The translations under genes and the position numbers were made by a program. DNA of 64,000 bases from contig NZ_LMUP01000004.1 of NCBI RefSeq assembly GCF_009765875.1, positions 124,001-188,000 of the forward strand. The letters run 5' to 3'. The notes beneath the pieces are model-generated. The model did no database searches, was not told where the DNA came from, and saw only the letters and a list, made by a program, of their open reading frames with translations. Within the stretch, counting starts at the first letter, position 1; each line of letters opens with the position of its first letter. The DNA is from Pedobacter sp. L105 (GTDB lineage Bacteria > Bacteroidota > Bacteroidia > Sphingobacteriales > Sphingobacteriaceae). Shown here in pieces: positions 27,051 to 35,456 of the stretch.

Positions 27051-27674
27051 ATGCCCGATTTAAGTAAAAGATATTTATACAGGATGGTGCACATAGACAA
27101 CATACCGCATATCCTTATAAAGGGAATTACTCATATCTCATCTCCAAATAAAAACCCTTTGTATCGTTCTATCGGTGATAGCAGTTTAATTTCAAACCGT
27201 CAAAATTTTCAGCTAAGCAATGGTCAGAAATTAGGAAGTTTTATTCCATTTTATTTCGGAACCCGCATGCCGATGTTATATGTGATTTAACATGGTTTTA
27301 ATGAAGTCAATGCAACTTTAGCTGAAAATATTGTATATTGTATCAGCAGTGTAGAACAAATGATTAAGCATAATCTGCAGTTTATATTCACTGACGGCCA
27401 TGCTGTTGATGGTTTAAGTTTACCATATGATCAAAGCCATATTGCGGCTATCGAAAATATCATTGACATTGACGCTATTAAAGCCAAATATTGGAAGGAT
27501 GACAAAGACCTGGATTTAAAAAGAAAAAAGGAAGCTGAATTTTTGGTAGAAGATGATGTTCCAATTGCTGCGATATTAGGTTACGCTGTATATAATCAAG
27601 CTTCAAAGGAGAAATTAATTGAATTAGGAGTCGAAGAAAAAAAAATAATTGTTAGACAGGAATATTACTTTTGA
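27051..27674 (+). pseudogene. darT: DarT-type DNA ADP-ribosyltransferase toxin gene with one in-frame stop
   Basis: The frame from ATG 27051 runs to TGA 27674 with a single internal TAA at 27288-27290 (codon 80). Upstream: RYLYRMVHIDNIPHILIKGI, the typical DarT start, then IGDSSLISNRQ with Arg50 at the place of the NAD-binding Arg, and FIPFYFGTRMPMLYVI. Downstream in the same frame: VYCISSVEQ, FIFTDGHAVDG and EAEFLVEDDVP, whose Glu (codon 163) matches the catalytic Glu of DarT. CAA (Gln) to TAA is the simplest explanation, as MLYVIQ-like text is usual in this family. DarT ADP-ribosylates thymidine in single-stranded DNA. Full length would be 207 aa. The antitoxin start follows 2 bp after the final stop. 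Read as a recent nonsense mutation; a sequencing error is the alternative. Confidence 0.85.
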
Positions 27675-27676
27675 TC

Positions 27677-28711
27677 ATGATAGAGTTTGTAACAGGAAAC
27701 TTATTAGAAAGCCCCGCAGAAGCACTGGTTAATACGGTTAATACTGTAGGGGTTATGGGCAAAGGGATTGCTTTACAATTTAAAAAACAGTTCCCATCTA
27801 ACTATAAGACCTATGAAAAGGCATGTAAGAATAAAACATTTCATACCGGCGAGTTATTGATTAATGAAGAAGAATCACTTTTGAATGGAAAAAAAACAAT
27901 TATTAATTTTCCAACAAAAACGGACTGGAGAAAACCATCAGAATACAGCTATATTGAGACTGGTCTAAAAGAACTGGTTTTAGCCATTCAGAAAAGAAAT
28001 ATAAAATCAATTGCTATTCCTCCTTTAGGAGCAGGAAACGGAGGTTTAGAATGGAATAAAGTTAAGTCGCTCATGCAACAATATCTATCTGAAGTTGATA
28101 GTAATATTTACATATACCAGCCTACAACAACCATTCAGGAAGTACTGAAAAAAGAACGTGTTAAATTAACTCCTGCAAGGGCGATGTTATTATCTGTGTT
28201 ATTCGATCTGGTTAATAACGGTGAATTTGTATCTGAATTTGCATCAGAAAAGATTGCATACTTCCTTCAACGTTTTGGGGCACAGGACATTTTTAAATTA
28301 GATTTTCAACCTAATTTTTATGGCCCTTATTCTGGAAAAGTAAAACATGTACTTTATTATCTAAACGGTAGTTACATTACAGGCTATAGCTCCAAAGATA
28401 AAAAACCATTTGAGGAACTTGGTATTATGAGAGACTCAGAAAATGATGTTATTAACTATTTAAATGAGCCTGCTAACCTACATTTAAGAGAGATTGTAGA
28501 ACGCACTAAGCAATTTCTTACCGGGTTTTATTCATCATTTGGATTAGAACTTCTGTCAACAATTGATTTTATAGCTCAACAGTACGATACGAAGTCACCC
28601 GATAAAATTTCAGCATATCTTTACCAGTGGAGCGACAGGAAAAAGACGCTTTTTTCAAATGAAAGATTTGTCAATTTAGCCATAGAAAGGCTAAGCAATA
28701 ATAATTTATAA
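27677..28711 (+). CDS. darG: DarG-type macrodomain antitoxin (DNA ADP-ribosylglycohydrolase)
   Basis: 344 aa from ATG 27677 (MIEFVTGNLLESPAEALVNT); a TTG six bases upstream is in frame but less likely. The macrodomain (about 1-150) shows NTVNTVGVMGKGIALQFKK and PPLGAGNGGLEW, the substrate-binding loops of the DarG/TARG1 group, which removes ADP-ribose from DNA. The C-terminal part (about 155-344) is the helical region that in known DarG proteins binds and blocks DarT directly. The gene is intact while its partner toxin is interrupted. It ends in a strong bidirectional terminator. Confidence 0.9.
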   Translation: MIEFVTGNLLESPAEALVNTVNTVGVMGKGIALQFKKQFPSNYKTYEKACKNKTFHTGELLINEEESLLNGKKTIINFPTKTDWRKPSEYSYIETGLKELVLAIQKRNIKSIAIPPLGAGNGGLEWNKVKSLMQQYLSEVDSNIYIYQPTTTIQEVLKKERVKLTPARAMLLSVLFDLVNNGEFVSEFASEKIAYFLQRFGAQDIFKLDFQPNFYGPYSGKVKHVLYYLNGSYITGYSSKDKKPFEELGIMRDSENDVINYLNEPANLHLREIVERTKQFLTGFYSSFGLELLSTIDFIAQQYDTKSPDKISAYLYQWSDRKKTLFSNERFVNLAIERLSNNNL

Positions 28712-28725
28712 GATGATTTTTTTAA

Positions 28726-28770
28726 CAAAAAAGCGAAGAAGAACACTTGTTCCTCTTCGCTTTTTTTTTA
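28726..28770. terminator. Bidirectional intrinsic terminator
   Basis: AAAAAAGCGAAGAAGAAC and GTTCCTCTTCGCTTTTTT pair with one mismatch around a short ACTT loop; A- and T-runs flank both sides. It serves the convergent darG (+) and ahpD-like (-) genes. Confidence 0.85.
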
Positions 28771-28805
28771 TCAGCCGGTTTACACCATTCGTAAATGAAA
28801 TAGAC

Positions 28806-29390
28806 CTAGTAAAGGACTTTACCAGCAGAAGTAACGATAGATGCGATACGTACAGCATCAAATACACGTTCTTCTGTAGCGCCTAAGCCAAGAATAGATT
28901 TCTCATGAGCATTTACACACATTTCGCATCCGTTAACGGCAGAAACGGCTAAACTCATTAATTCAAAGAATTCTTTTCCTGTTACCGGGCTGCTCATCAG
29001 TTGCATGCGCACGCGGGCAGGGATCTGGGTATATTTTTCTTTTCCTGTAAAGTGACGGAAACGGTAAAAAACATTATTTAAAGCCAATAAAGAAGCACAA
29101 CCCGCAGCTTCAGCAACATCTTCTGCTGTAGCGCCTTTTTCAATAGACTGTTTCTCAAAAAACTCGGTCAGTACTTTATTATTGTTATTTACAGCTATGC
29201 TCAACGCTACCAATGCACATTCCTTTTCAGATAAGTGTGCAGAGGTGAATGTGCTGGTGAAATTTAATTTAAGGTCCCTTACATATCTGGAGTTACCTTT
29301 TTCCAGCAGGCCAAGGGTATCATTCCTGTATTCAGCATCTAAGCCTACAACAGCTAATAATTCTTGTATAGTTTCAGTGATTTCGCTCAT
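28806..29390 (-). CDS. ahpD: AhpD-like alkylhydroperoxidase (carboxymuconolactone decarboxylase family)
   Basis: 194 aa. The active-site signature GCEMCVNAHEKSILGLG has the CxxC pair followed by His, as in Mycobacterium tuberculosis AhpD (CxxCxxxH), and the N-terminal half repeats the helical fold. Mycobacterial AhpD serves as a disulfide reductant for the peroxiredoxin AhpC; here the AhpC-like gene lies directly upstream on the same strand, 73 bp away. The pair thus probably works together against organic peroxides. A terminator-like hairpin between the two genes may lower ahpD expression relative to ahpC. Confidence 0.88.
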   Translation of the reverse strand: MSEITETIQELLAVVGLDAEYRNDTLGLLEKGNSRYVRDLKLNFTSTFTSAHLSEKECALVALSIAVNNNNKVLTEFFEKQSIEKGATAEDVAEAAGCASLLALNNVFYRFRHFTGKEKYTQIPARVRMQLMSSPVTGKEFFELMSLAVSAVNGCEMCVNAHEKSILGLGATEERVFDAVRIASIVTSAGKVLY

Positions 29391-29410
29391 TTTTTAGAGA
29401 TTAAAATATA

Positions 29411-29449
29411 AAAAAAGTCCCTGCAAAAAGCATTTACAGGGACTTTTCT
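29411..29449 (-). terminator. Terminator-like hairpin between ahpC and ahpD
   Basis: On the minus strand AAAAGTCCCTGTAAATG folds on CAGGGACTTTTTTT (stem AAAAGTCCCTG/CAGGGACTTTT) with a T-run, 15 bp after the peroxiredoxin stop. It may be a full or partial terminator. Confidence 0.75.
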
Positions 29450-29463
29450 ATAAAGAGATAAGA

Positions 29464-30009
29464 TTAAACAGTTAATGTAGCTTCACCTTTTTCCCAGTTA
29501 CAAGGACAAAGTTCGTCAGTTTGCAAAGCATCAAGTACTCTTAATACTTCTTTTACATTACGTCCAACGCTTAAGTCATTTGCACTGGCCCAACGGATAA
29601 TTCCTTGTGGATCAATGATGAAAGTTGCACGGTAAGCGATTTTTTCAGTTGGCTCTAAAATGTCCAAGGCTGTAGCCAATGATTTTGAAGTATCAGCAAG
29701 CATTGGGAATTTTAAACCACGTAAATCATCATGATTGTGTCTCCAGGCCAAATGCACGTTTTCTGAATCAGTAGAAGCACCGATCAAAGTTGTGTCACGG
29801 TCACGGAACTCACCGAAATTAGCATTGAATTCAGCGATTTCGGTAGGACAAACAAAAGTAAAATCTTTTGGCCACCAAAACATACATGTCCATTGGTTGT
29901 TCTCATTTACTAAGGAATCAGAAGTTAATGTTTCAAACTCTTTTCCTTTTTCTATACTTACTACAGCTGGCTTTGAATACGACGGGAATTGTTCACCTAT
30001 GTTTATCAT
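29464..30009 (-). CDS. ahpC: Peroxiredoxin, mycobacterial AhpC type
   Basis: 181 aa from ATG 30009. A TTG at 30033 is in frame but is part of the -7 box, so it cannot start translation of that message. MINIGEQFPSYS and WPKDFTFVCPTEIAEFN (peroxidatic Cys) follow the AhpC pattern; DELCPCNW near the C-terminus has two closely spaced cysteines, as in M. tuberculosis AhpC (three-cysteine mechanism), in place of the single VCP motif of typical 2-Cys enzymes. It reduces H2O2, organic peroxides or peroxynitrite. The reductant is likely the neighbouring AhpD-like protein. Confidence 0.92.
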   Translation of the reverse strand: MINIGEQFPSYSKPAVVSIEKGKEFETLTSDSLVNENNQWTCMFWWPKDFTFVCPTEIAEFNANFGEFRDRDTTLIGASTDSENVHLAWRHNHDDLRGLKFPMLADTSKSLATALDILEPTEKIAYRATFIIDPQGIIRWASANDLSVGRNVKEVLRVLDALQTDELCPCNWEKGEATLTV

Positions 30010-30030
30010 AATATTGTTTTTTTCGTTTTG

Positions 30031-30061
30031 CAAAAGTACGCCAATAAGCCTGTTTTATCAA
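30031..30061 (-). promoter_or_regulatory. Promoter of the ahpC-like gene
   Basis: On the minus strand TTG (30061-30059), 20 bp spacer, then TACTTTTG (30038-30031): a complete Bacteroidota TTG-N20-TAnnTTTG promoter, 21 bp before the chosen ATG. Confidence 0.8.
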
Positions 30062-30147
30062 TAGAACAAAAAAGATAACGGATATTTAATATTGATAGGC
30101 ATATAGACAGAAACTATATATATGCCTTATCAATTAGATATCCTCTA

Positions 30148-32490
30148 TTACTTCTTGAGGGTAGTTTCAAATAATTTAAAGATCCGCTTGTATTCATCTG
30201 TCCAGCTGGACGGCTGTACAAAGCCATGGTCTTCTACAGGAAATACAGCCAGCTCCCAATTGTTTTTTCCTAATTCTATTAAACGCTGGCTTAACCTGAC
30301 GATATCCTGAAAGTGAACATTTTCGTCTACCATACCATGGCACATCAGCAAATTGCCTTTCAGTCCGTCAGCAAAATAAATAGGGGAACTCTGTTTATAG
30401 GCTATTTCATCATTAAAAGGCTCATTGAGGATATTTGACGTATACCCATGGTTATAATGCGCCCAGTCGGTCACAGACCTTAATGCCCCGCCAGATGTAA
30501 ACACATCACCTTCTTTAAATAGCGCCATCAGGGTAATGAAACCACCGTAAGAACCGCCATATATACCTACATGTTTAGGATCTACATGATATTTATCTAC
30601 CAGTAATTTCACGCCGTCTACCTGATCTGTCAGGTCTTTGCCTCCCATATGGCGATAAATGCCGGTACGGTGGTCTCTGCCATAACCTGCGCTTCCTGTA
30701 TAATCGATATCGATTACCGTATAACCATTATCGGCCAGCAGGTTGTTAAACAAGTATTCATGAGGGTACTGGCTCCACCAGTAATGTACATTCTGCAAAT
30801 AACCTGCGCCATGTACAAAAACAACAGCAGGATGAGTAGCCGAGGGATGTGCCGCAGGATAAACCCTGGCATATACATCTGCTCCGTACCTGTTTTTAAA
30901 AGTAACCATTTCCGGTTCTCGCCATGGATAAGCTTTAAACTCTGCAGATTCACTTTCAGTTACCTGAACAGCCTTTGCGCCAGGTCTGTTGGCCTGAATG
31001 TATAATTCCCATGGTTTATTCATATAAGAATAATCTATGGCCAGCCATTTTTCATCAGGTGACAGTGTAATCCGGTTGCCGCCTTTCATGCTGGTCAGTT
31101 TTACCGGTTTTCCTCCATTTACACTCACACTGTAAAAATGAGTGATACCCGGATGTTCCATATTGGCAGTAAAATAGAATGTCTTTTTATCCAGGGATAA
31201 CTGCACTTGCTGAACCTCCCATTTACCACTGGTGAGCTGTTTTTTTGTCCCTTTGGGCAGGTCATAAGTATATAAGTGAGAATATCCGCTGGCTTCGCTC
31301 TGGAAGTAGAAATGATCATTGTCAATCCACTTCACGCCATCGGCACCAACACCAGGACCACCAATCCAGGCTTCATCACGCTGTCTGTCTAATAGTGTCA
31401 GATTTCCTGTCGAGGGTTCTAATTTCAATATCCAGAGATCCTTATTATCCTGAGATTCTGCAACTACCAGGGCGGCACTGCCGGATGTATTCCAGATGGG
31501 GCCGGATAAATTAACCTTACGGTCGGCATTTTTCGTTTTGGCAGTTTCCAGTTCTTTTGGGTAATCTTTCAGATAATCTGGCAGGTCCTTTATCCCTGGT
31601 ATCTGCGCAGTTTGCACCTTGTAAACCGAATCTTTTTGCTGATCATAGATAAAGCTTTCAAAAGATGGAAGTGGTGTACCTACTTTGGTACGTCCGGGAA
31701 TATCTTCAGTATATCCTGAAGCAGTGACATAACTGGGAACAGCGGTTGATTTGTGGTCAGTGTTCCTCGCCATCAGCTGATAGCTAATGTACCGGGCATC
31801 AGGGCTCACGATTACATTACGCAGTGATTCATCACCCAGGTATAATGCTTTCAATGGCTTTTGATGAACCAGCCCTCCTGATTCTCCGCGGGCAGCCTTC
31901 TTCTTTTTCTCTTTGATCACATCAAAAAGCTCACTTTGCTCATTTTTAAGCCAGGCATCCTGCTGGTTCAGCTTTTGATCTTCAGCTTTTTTTCCCTTTA
32001 CAAAATTCGTTAGCTGTGTCAGTTCGTTCGTTTTCAGATCGATCGTGAATATATTTCCATCCTGCTGAAAAGCAAGATCACCATTGGCCAGGAAAAAAGG
32101 ATCGCTTTTATGCTCTGCGGTATGGGTAAGCCGGTGCGTTTTATTGGTTTTCAGCTCATACCAATACAGATCTCCCCCTTTTTCGCTTACACCCAAAGTA
32201 TGGGCAGCATTATAAGTATAATCGGGCATCACTTCCCTGTCGGCATTGGTACTATCGGCCTGAACAGGTTTACCTGAGCTTACAGCTACCTGATATAAAT
32301 GGGCTTTATCTTTATTTTCAGGATTCCAGGTAAAATATACTTTTCTGCTGTCAGCAGACCATCGGTAATCTGAAGGTGAAGTGCCCATCCATTTCTGGTC
32401 GCGCATAATTTTTTCTACGGTCAACGTAGGTACCTGCTGCGCACGGGCACCCGTTGCTGCAAATAAGAGAGCAATAATTATTTTCTTCAT
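30148..32490 (-). CDS. S9-family prolyl oligopeptidase (DPP IV-like), exported
   Basis: 780 aa with signal peptide (MKKIIIALLFAATGARAQ). The N-terminal about 500 residues form a beta-propeller of the DPPIV_N type (repeated D-rich strands such as SPDARYISYQ and SPDEKWLAIDYS). The C-terminal alpha/beta hydrolase has Ser in GIYGGSYGGFITL, Asp in GMVDENVHFQD and His in PVEDHGF, the S9 triad order. It probably acts in the periplasm or at the surface, releasing dipeptides from proline- or alanine-containing peptides. Single gene; the start codon is followed directly by the signal peptide. Confidence 0.92.
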   Translation of the reverse strand: MKKIIIALLFAATGARAQQVPTLTVEKIMRDQKWMGTSPSDYRWSADSRKVYFTWNPENKDKAHLYQVAVSSGKPVQADSTNADREVMPDYTYNAAHTLGVSEKGGDLYWYELKTNKTHRLTHTAEHKSDPFFLANGDLAFQQDGNIFTIDLKTNELTQLTNFVKGKKAEDQKLNQQDAWLKNEQSELFDVIKEKKKKAARGESGGLVHQKPLKALYLGDESLRNVIVSPDARYISYQLMARNTDHKSTAVPSYVTASGYTEDIPGRTKVGTPLPSFESFIYDQQKDSVYKVQTAQIPGIKDLPDYLKDYPKELETAKTKNADRKVNLSGPIWNTSGSAALVVAESQDNKDLWILKLEPSTGNLTLLDRQRDEAWIGGPGVGADGVKWIDNDHFYFQSEASGYSHLYTYDLPKGTKKQLTSGKWEVQQVQLSLDKKTFYFTANMEHPGITHFYSVSVNGGKPVKLTSMKGGNRITLSPDEKWLAIDYSYMNKPWELYIQANRPGAKAVQVTESESAEFKAYPWREPEMVTFKNRYGADVYARVYPAAHPSATHPAVVFVHGAGYLQNVHYWWSQYPHEYLFNNLLADNGYTVIDIDYTGSAGYGRDHRTGIYRHMGGKDLTDQVDGVKLLVDKYHVDPKHVGIYGGSYGGFITLMALFKEGDVFTSGGALRSVTDWAHYNHGYTSNILNEPFNDEIAYKQSSPIYFADGLKGNLLMCHGMVDENVHFQDIVRLSQRLIELGKNNWELAVFPVEDHGFVQPSSWTDEYKRIFKLFETTLKK

Positions 32491-32590
32491 TTTGGTTGGT
32501 TTCCTGACTAAAGGCTAGGGATACCTGCAATTTAAAGATAAAAAGCTTCCCTTAAAACCAAAACAACGCAGATTTTATAAATGTTACAGA

Positions 32591-33418
32591 TTAGCCAATC
32601 CTTACCGAAGTCATGGTTAACGATCCGCCAATGGCTTTATCGTTAAATAAAGATACCTCTTCCCTGTCGTTTTTCAATCCTAAGGTATATAACAAAGGAA
32701 GATAATGTTCCGGTGTAGGTATCGCCATCAGGGCAGCCTTACCCAAACTCTGATAATTCATTAAAGGCTGGTGGTCACTATTCATGATCAGGCTTTTAAA
32801 CTGATCGTTGATCTCCAATGCCCAATCATAGCCGCCTCCATTGATCATTTCCCAGTTCAGCATTCTCAGGTTGTGCACGATATTACCGCTGCCCATGATC
32901 AGCACCCCTTTTCTGCGGAGCTGATACAGTTCCTTCGCCAGATCGTAATGCGCCTTTGGGTCTTTGGTATAATCTATACTGAGCTGAAGGATTGGAATAT
33001 TGGCTTCCGGGAACATATGGGCCAATACCGTCCAGGCACCGTGATCCAGTCCCCAGTCGTGATCCAGTTCAACATTCGTACTGGTAATCATTTTAGCTGT
33101 TTCTGCTGCCAGCTCAGGACTTCCGGGTGCAGGATATTGCACATCAAACAAGGCCTGCGGAAATCCCCCGAAATCATGTATAGTTTTCGGGAAATTCATT
33201 GCCGTAACAGCTGTTCCTTTGGTAAACCAGTGTGCTGAAACTACAATCACTGCTTTCGGGACAGGAACGGTACGTCCTATTTCTGCCCATTTACTACTAA
33301 ATTCCGTATCTTCAATTCCGTTCATAGGAGAACCATGACCGATAAAAAAAGCGGGCATTAGTTCGTCCTGAACTGGAAGGTTTCCTGTTAAATTCTTGAT
33401 TTCTGACAAGTTTGCCAT
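32591..33418 (-). CDS. ygiD: Class III extradiol dioxygenase, DODA/YgiD type
   Basis: 275 aa of the LigB superfamily with E. coli YgiD-like pattern: MPAFFIGHGSPMNGIEDTEF, VVSAHWFTKG, LDHGAWTVL and MGSGNIVHNLRM give the histidines that bind the non-haem metal in these enzymes. YgiD cleaves the ring of L-DOPA at the 4,5 position in vitro; the physiological substrate is generally unclear. Monocistronic by spacing (100 bp to the peptidase, 118 bp to the following gene). Confidence 0.85.
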   Translation of the reverse strand: MANLSEIKNLTGNLPVQDELMPAFFIGHGSPMNGIEDTEFSSKWAEIGRTVPVPKAVIVVSAHWFTKGTAVTAMNFPKTIHDFGGFPQALFDVQYPAPGSPELAAETAKMITSTNVELDHDWGLDHGAWTVLAHMFPEANIPILQLSIDYTKDPKAHYDLAKELYQLRRKGVLIMGSGNIVHNLRMLNWEMINGGGYDWALEINDQFKSLIMNSDHQPLMNYQSLGKAALMAIPTPEHYLPLLYTLGLKNDREEVSLFNDKAIGGSLTMTSVRIG

Positions 33419-33536
33419 AAGCTATTGCTAATACAATAATTGAATGATCAGCAATACAAAAATAAAGCGAATTAAATTATTCCCATTTGATGTATGTTAA
33501 GAAAACGCAGTGCATGGTGTTTCAAAAAGGCATTAT

Positions 33537-34346
33537 TTATAAAACATTAAAGAAATTAAATTCCGCTCTTAGAAGAAACATGCTTTTATTGTACCGTCCG
33601 GGGATACCGCCCGCAACCTGAAACCGATAGCCAAAATCGATCCTTGTTCTGCTATTCAGTATGGTTTGTATAGCAGGTGCAAAGTCGAGATAGGATTTAC
33701 CATCTGCCGGATTTGTTTTACCCAGCATTTCAAAGTAGATGTTGAAATTCGGCTGATCGTATCTTTTATACAACACTGGGAGAACCAGATATCCGGATGA
33801 TAAACTATAACTGATCAGTTGATCGGGCTGTGGCATTCCAGTTATCCTGCGGCTCTCCGGATCAAATGCCTTGATATAACTCAGGCTGCCTGATAAGGCC
33901 AGTTTATGCAGCAGCTGTGTAACCACCAGCCCTGCCTGGGCACCGCTGTTATCTCCCTCCAGGTTAATATCTTCTGTATAGGTAGGCCTGCTGCTGGTAC
34001 TTAGACGTCCGAATGCTGAGACACGGAAATGCCGCTGACTGTCATCTATAGAAAGAAAACGATATTTAGCGTACACACTTCCTCCTTCCAGCCGGTAATT
34101 TCCATCAAAGTCAGATAAAAAAGCCTGCCCATGTACCATCAGGTGTTTGTTAAAACTCACCATTACCTCTGGTATGGTGCGGTAGGTTGATCCGCTGTTC
34201 AGCATGTCTTCATTGGTTAACCTTACACCAATTGACTTTGCCGCCATGTTACTTGCAGGCTCTGTAAAAACAAATAATTCCTGGGCGTCTGCATGCAGGT
34301 GCAAGCCCAGCACAAAGGCCAGGCTTGTTATCAATAAATATTTCAT
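33537..34346 (-). CDS. Predicted outer-membrane beta-barrel protein
   Basis: 269 aa with signal peptide (LLITSLAFVLGLHLHADAQ) and an all-beta pattern of alternating residues ending in FLLRAEFNFFNVL, with a terminal aromatic/hydrophobic strand typical of outer-membrane barrels. No family recognised. It follows the HMA-domain gene by 9 bp on the same strand, so it belongs to the same operon as the HMA and HYC_CC_PP genes. A role in metal handling is inferred from context only. Confidence 0.65.
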   Translation of the reverse strand: MKYLLITSLAFVLGLHLHADAQELFVFTEPASNMAAKSIGVRLTNEDMLNSGSTYRTIPEVMVSFNKHLMVHGQAFLSDFDGNYRLEGGSVYAKYRFLSIDDSQRHFRVSAFGRLSTSSRPTYTEDINLEGDNSGAQAGLVVTQLLHKLALSGSLSYIKAFDPESRRITGMPQPDQLISYSLSSGYLVLPVLYKRYDQPNFNIYFEMLGKTNPADGKSYLDFAPAIQTILNSRTRIDFGYRFQVAGGIPGRYNKSMFLLRAEFNFFNVL

Positions 34347-34355
34347 GCCTGAGGT

Positions 34356-34889
34356 TTAGATACTCAGGTGAAATATACGTGTTTCACGTCCGTCAACTAT
34401 ACCTTTGCCACTCAGGTAAGTAGCCGACTTTAGCTCTGCAGCTTTTTTCTTAAATGCCGAAGAGGTAATAAAATCCTTATCCAGTATGCGCGCTGTAACT
34501 ACTCCGTTGAGGGTTTGATTTTTGGCATTAACAAACTGAAAAACCTGTCCGTCCGACTTTGCCAGGCCGGCGCTGTCAATAGCCATATTGCTGAAATTGA
34601 ATGTTGCAGAAAGATCGCCTATAGAAAACCCGGCATCCTGAACCTTGTCCCTGATCTGGTCGATATCTACCTGCTGGCCTGTTTTAAAAGTGAGTACAAA
34701 AATATTTTTGTTCAGATTGGGTGTAACCGTTTCGATAAAGCCTAAACTTCGCAATGAAGTTTCTGTGGCTTTGGAGCACATGGAACAGGTTAATCCGTTA
34801 ACCTGTAGTTCTGCTTTTGAAATTTGCTGTGCGAAAGTATTACCTCCGGTGAGGATAAAAAAAAGAATCAAATAACTGATCGTTTTCAT
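34356..34889 (-). CDS. Exported heavy-metal-associated (HMA) domain protein
   Basis: 178 aa from ATG 34889 (MKTISYLILFFILTGGNTFA, signal peptide). An in-frame upstream ATG at 34919 would put ten residues before the signal. VNGLTCSMCSKATETSL is the GMxCxxC-type metal site of the HMA fold (about 25-95). The rest (about 100-178) is unassigned. Periplasmic HMA proteins usually carry copper or similar soft metals. It is between the HYC_CC_PP gene (80 bp upstream) and the barrel gene. Confidence 0.8.
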   Translation of the reverse strand: MKTISYLILFFILTGGNTFAQQISKAELQVNGLTCSMCSKATETSLRSLGFIETVTPNLNKNIFVLTFKTGQQVDIDQIRDKVQDAGFSIGDLSATFNFSNMAIDSAGLAKSDGQVFQFVNAKNQTLNGVVTARILDKDFITSSAFKKKAAELKSATYLSGKGIVDGRETRIFHLSI

Positions 34890-34969
34890 ATGAAATGAAT
34901 TTGAAATAAAAAATAGCAATAAATTAAGGGTACCAGAAAGCCTGGTAAGGGGGTTAATTTATTCCTGAT

Positions 34970-35365
34970 TTAATTCCTGAAAACGCAGTTGAATACATGT
35001 AATGCAATACGCGAAGAAAAGGGCGGCGCCTTATTTTCCACCTTAGAAAACAGCTTGGGTAAAATGACATCAAAAATGTCTGAAAGAAAAGGAGGCAGAA
35101 ACCAATGCACACTAAAAGTTTTTGGCAATTCGGTTTTTACGCCCGACTGGTGACAGTCTTTTATTTTCGCATCTACAGACGTATTTTTGCAACAGCTACT
35201 GGTTGATGCCGCCTTCTCCATCCCGCATCCCTTTGGGCTGCTTAACTGGGTAAAATGAACGGCCGACAACTCACCTCCGCAAAAATGCAGGCTCAAAGCA
35301 ACACCAATTACGCTAACCAGGTAAAAGATGCACAATCCTAAAGCTAATTTTTGTTTCAGTTTCAT
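34970..35365 (-). CDS. HYC_CC_PP-type cysteine-rich exported protein
   Basis: 131 aa from ATG 35365 (MKLKQKLALGLCIFYLVSVI, one hydrophobic export segment). HFCGG, a CC pair in STSSCCKN and PP in WFLPPFL are in the order that gives the Bacteroidota HYC_CC_PP family its name. Such genes are found beside metal-related TonB receptors and HMA proteins. The frame is open to 35515, but the upstream part overlaps the promoter of the divergent cyclophilin gene and a -7 box TACGTTTG at 35418-35411 supports the inner start. First gene of a three-gene metal-type operon. Confidence 0.7.
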   Translation of the reverse strand: MKLKQKLALGLCIFYLVSVIGVALSLHFCGGELSAVHFTQLSSPKGCGMEKAASTSSCCKNTSVDAKIKDCHQSGVKTELPKTFSVHWFLPPFLSDIFDVILPKLFSKVENKAPPFSSRIALHVFNCVFRN

Positions 35366-35410
35366 CCGTATGTGAGGCCGTGTTAGCTGACCAGTGGAAG
35401 TCATTACTAA

Positions 35411-35430
35411 CAAACGTAGTAATAAATTTG
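35411..35430. promoter_or_regulatory. Back-to-back -7 boxes of divergent promoters
   Basis: TACGTTTG on the minus strand (35418-35411) for the HYC_CC_PP gene and TAAATTTG on the plus strand (35423-35430) for the cyclophilin gene are only 4 bp apart. A TTG at 35443-35441 lies 22 bp from the minus-strand box; no -33 box is obvious on the plus strand. Competition between the two promoters is likely if both are used. Confidence 0.5.
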
Positions 35431-35456
35431 ATAACTTAGCCAAAAATAGCCTGTCA

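Noticed and set aside
27360..27674. An independent gene starting at the ATG at 27360
   Set aside because: It is the in-frame second half of DarT, with all its motifs continuing after the TAA; a separate protein is much less likely than a nonsense mutation.
30009..30033. Longer ahpC start at TTG 30033
   Set aside because: The TTG is the last three bases of the -7 box TACTTTTG, so it cannot be within the message.
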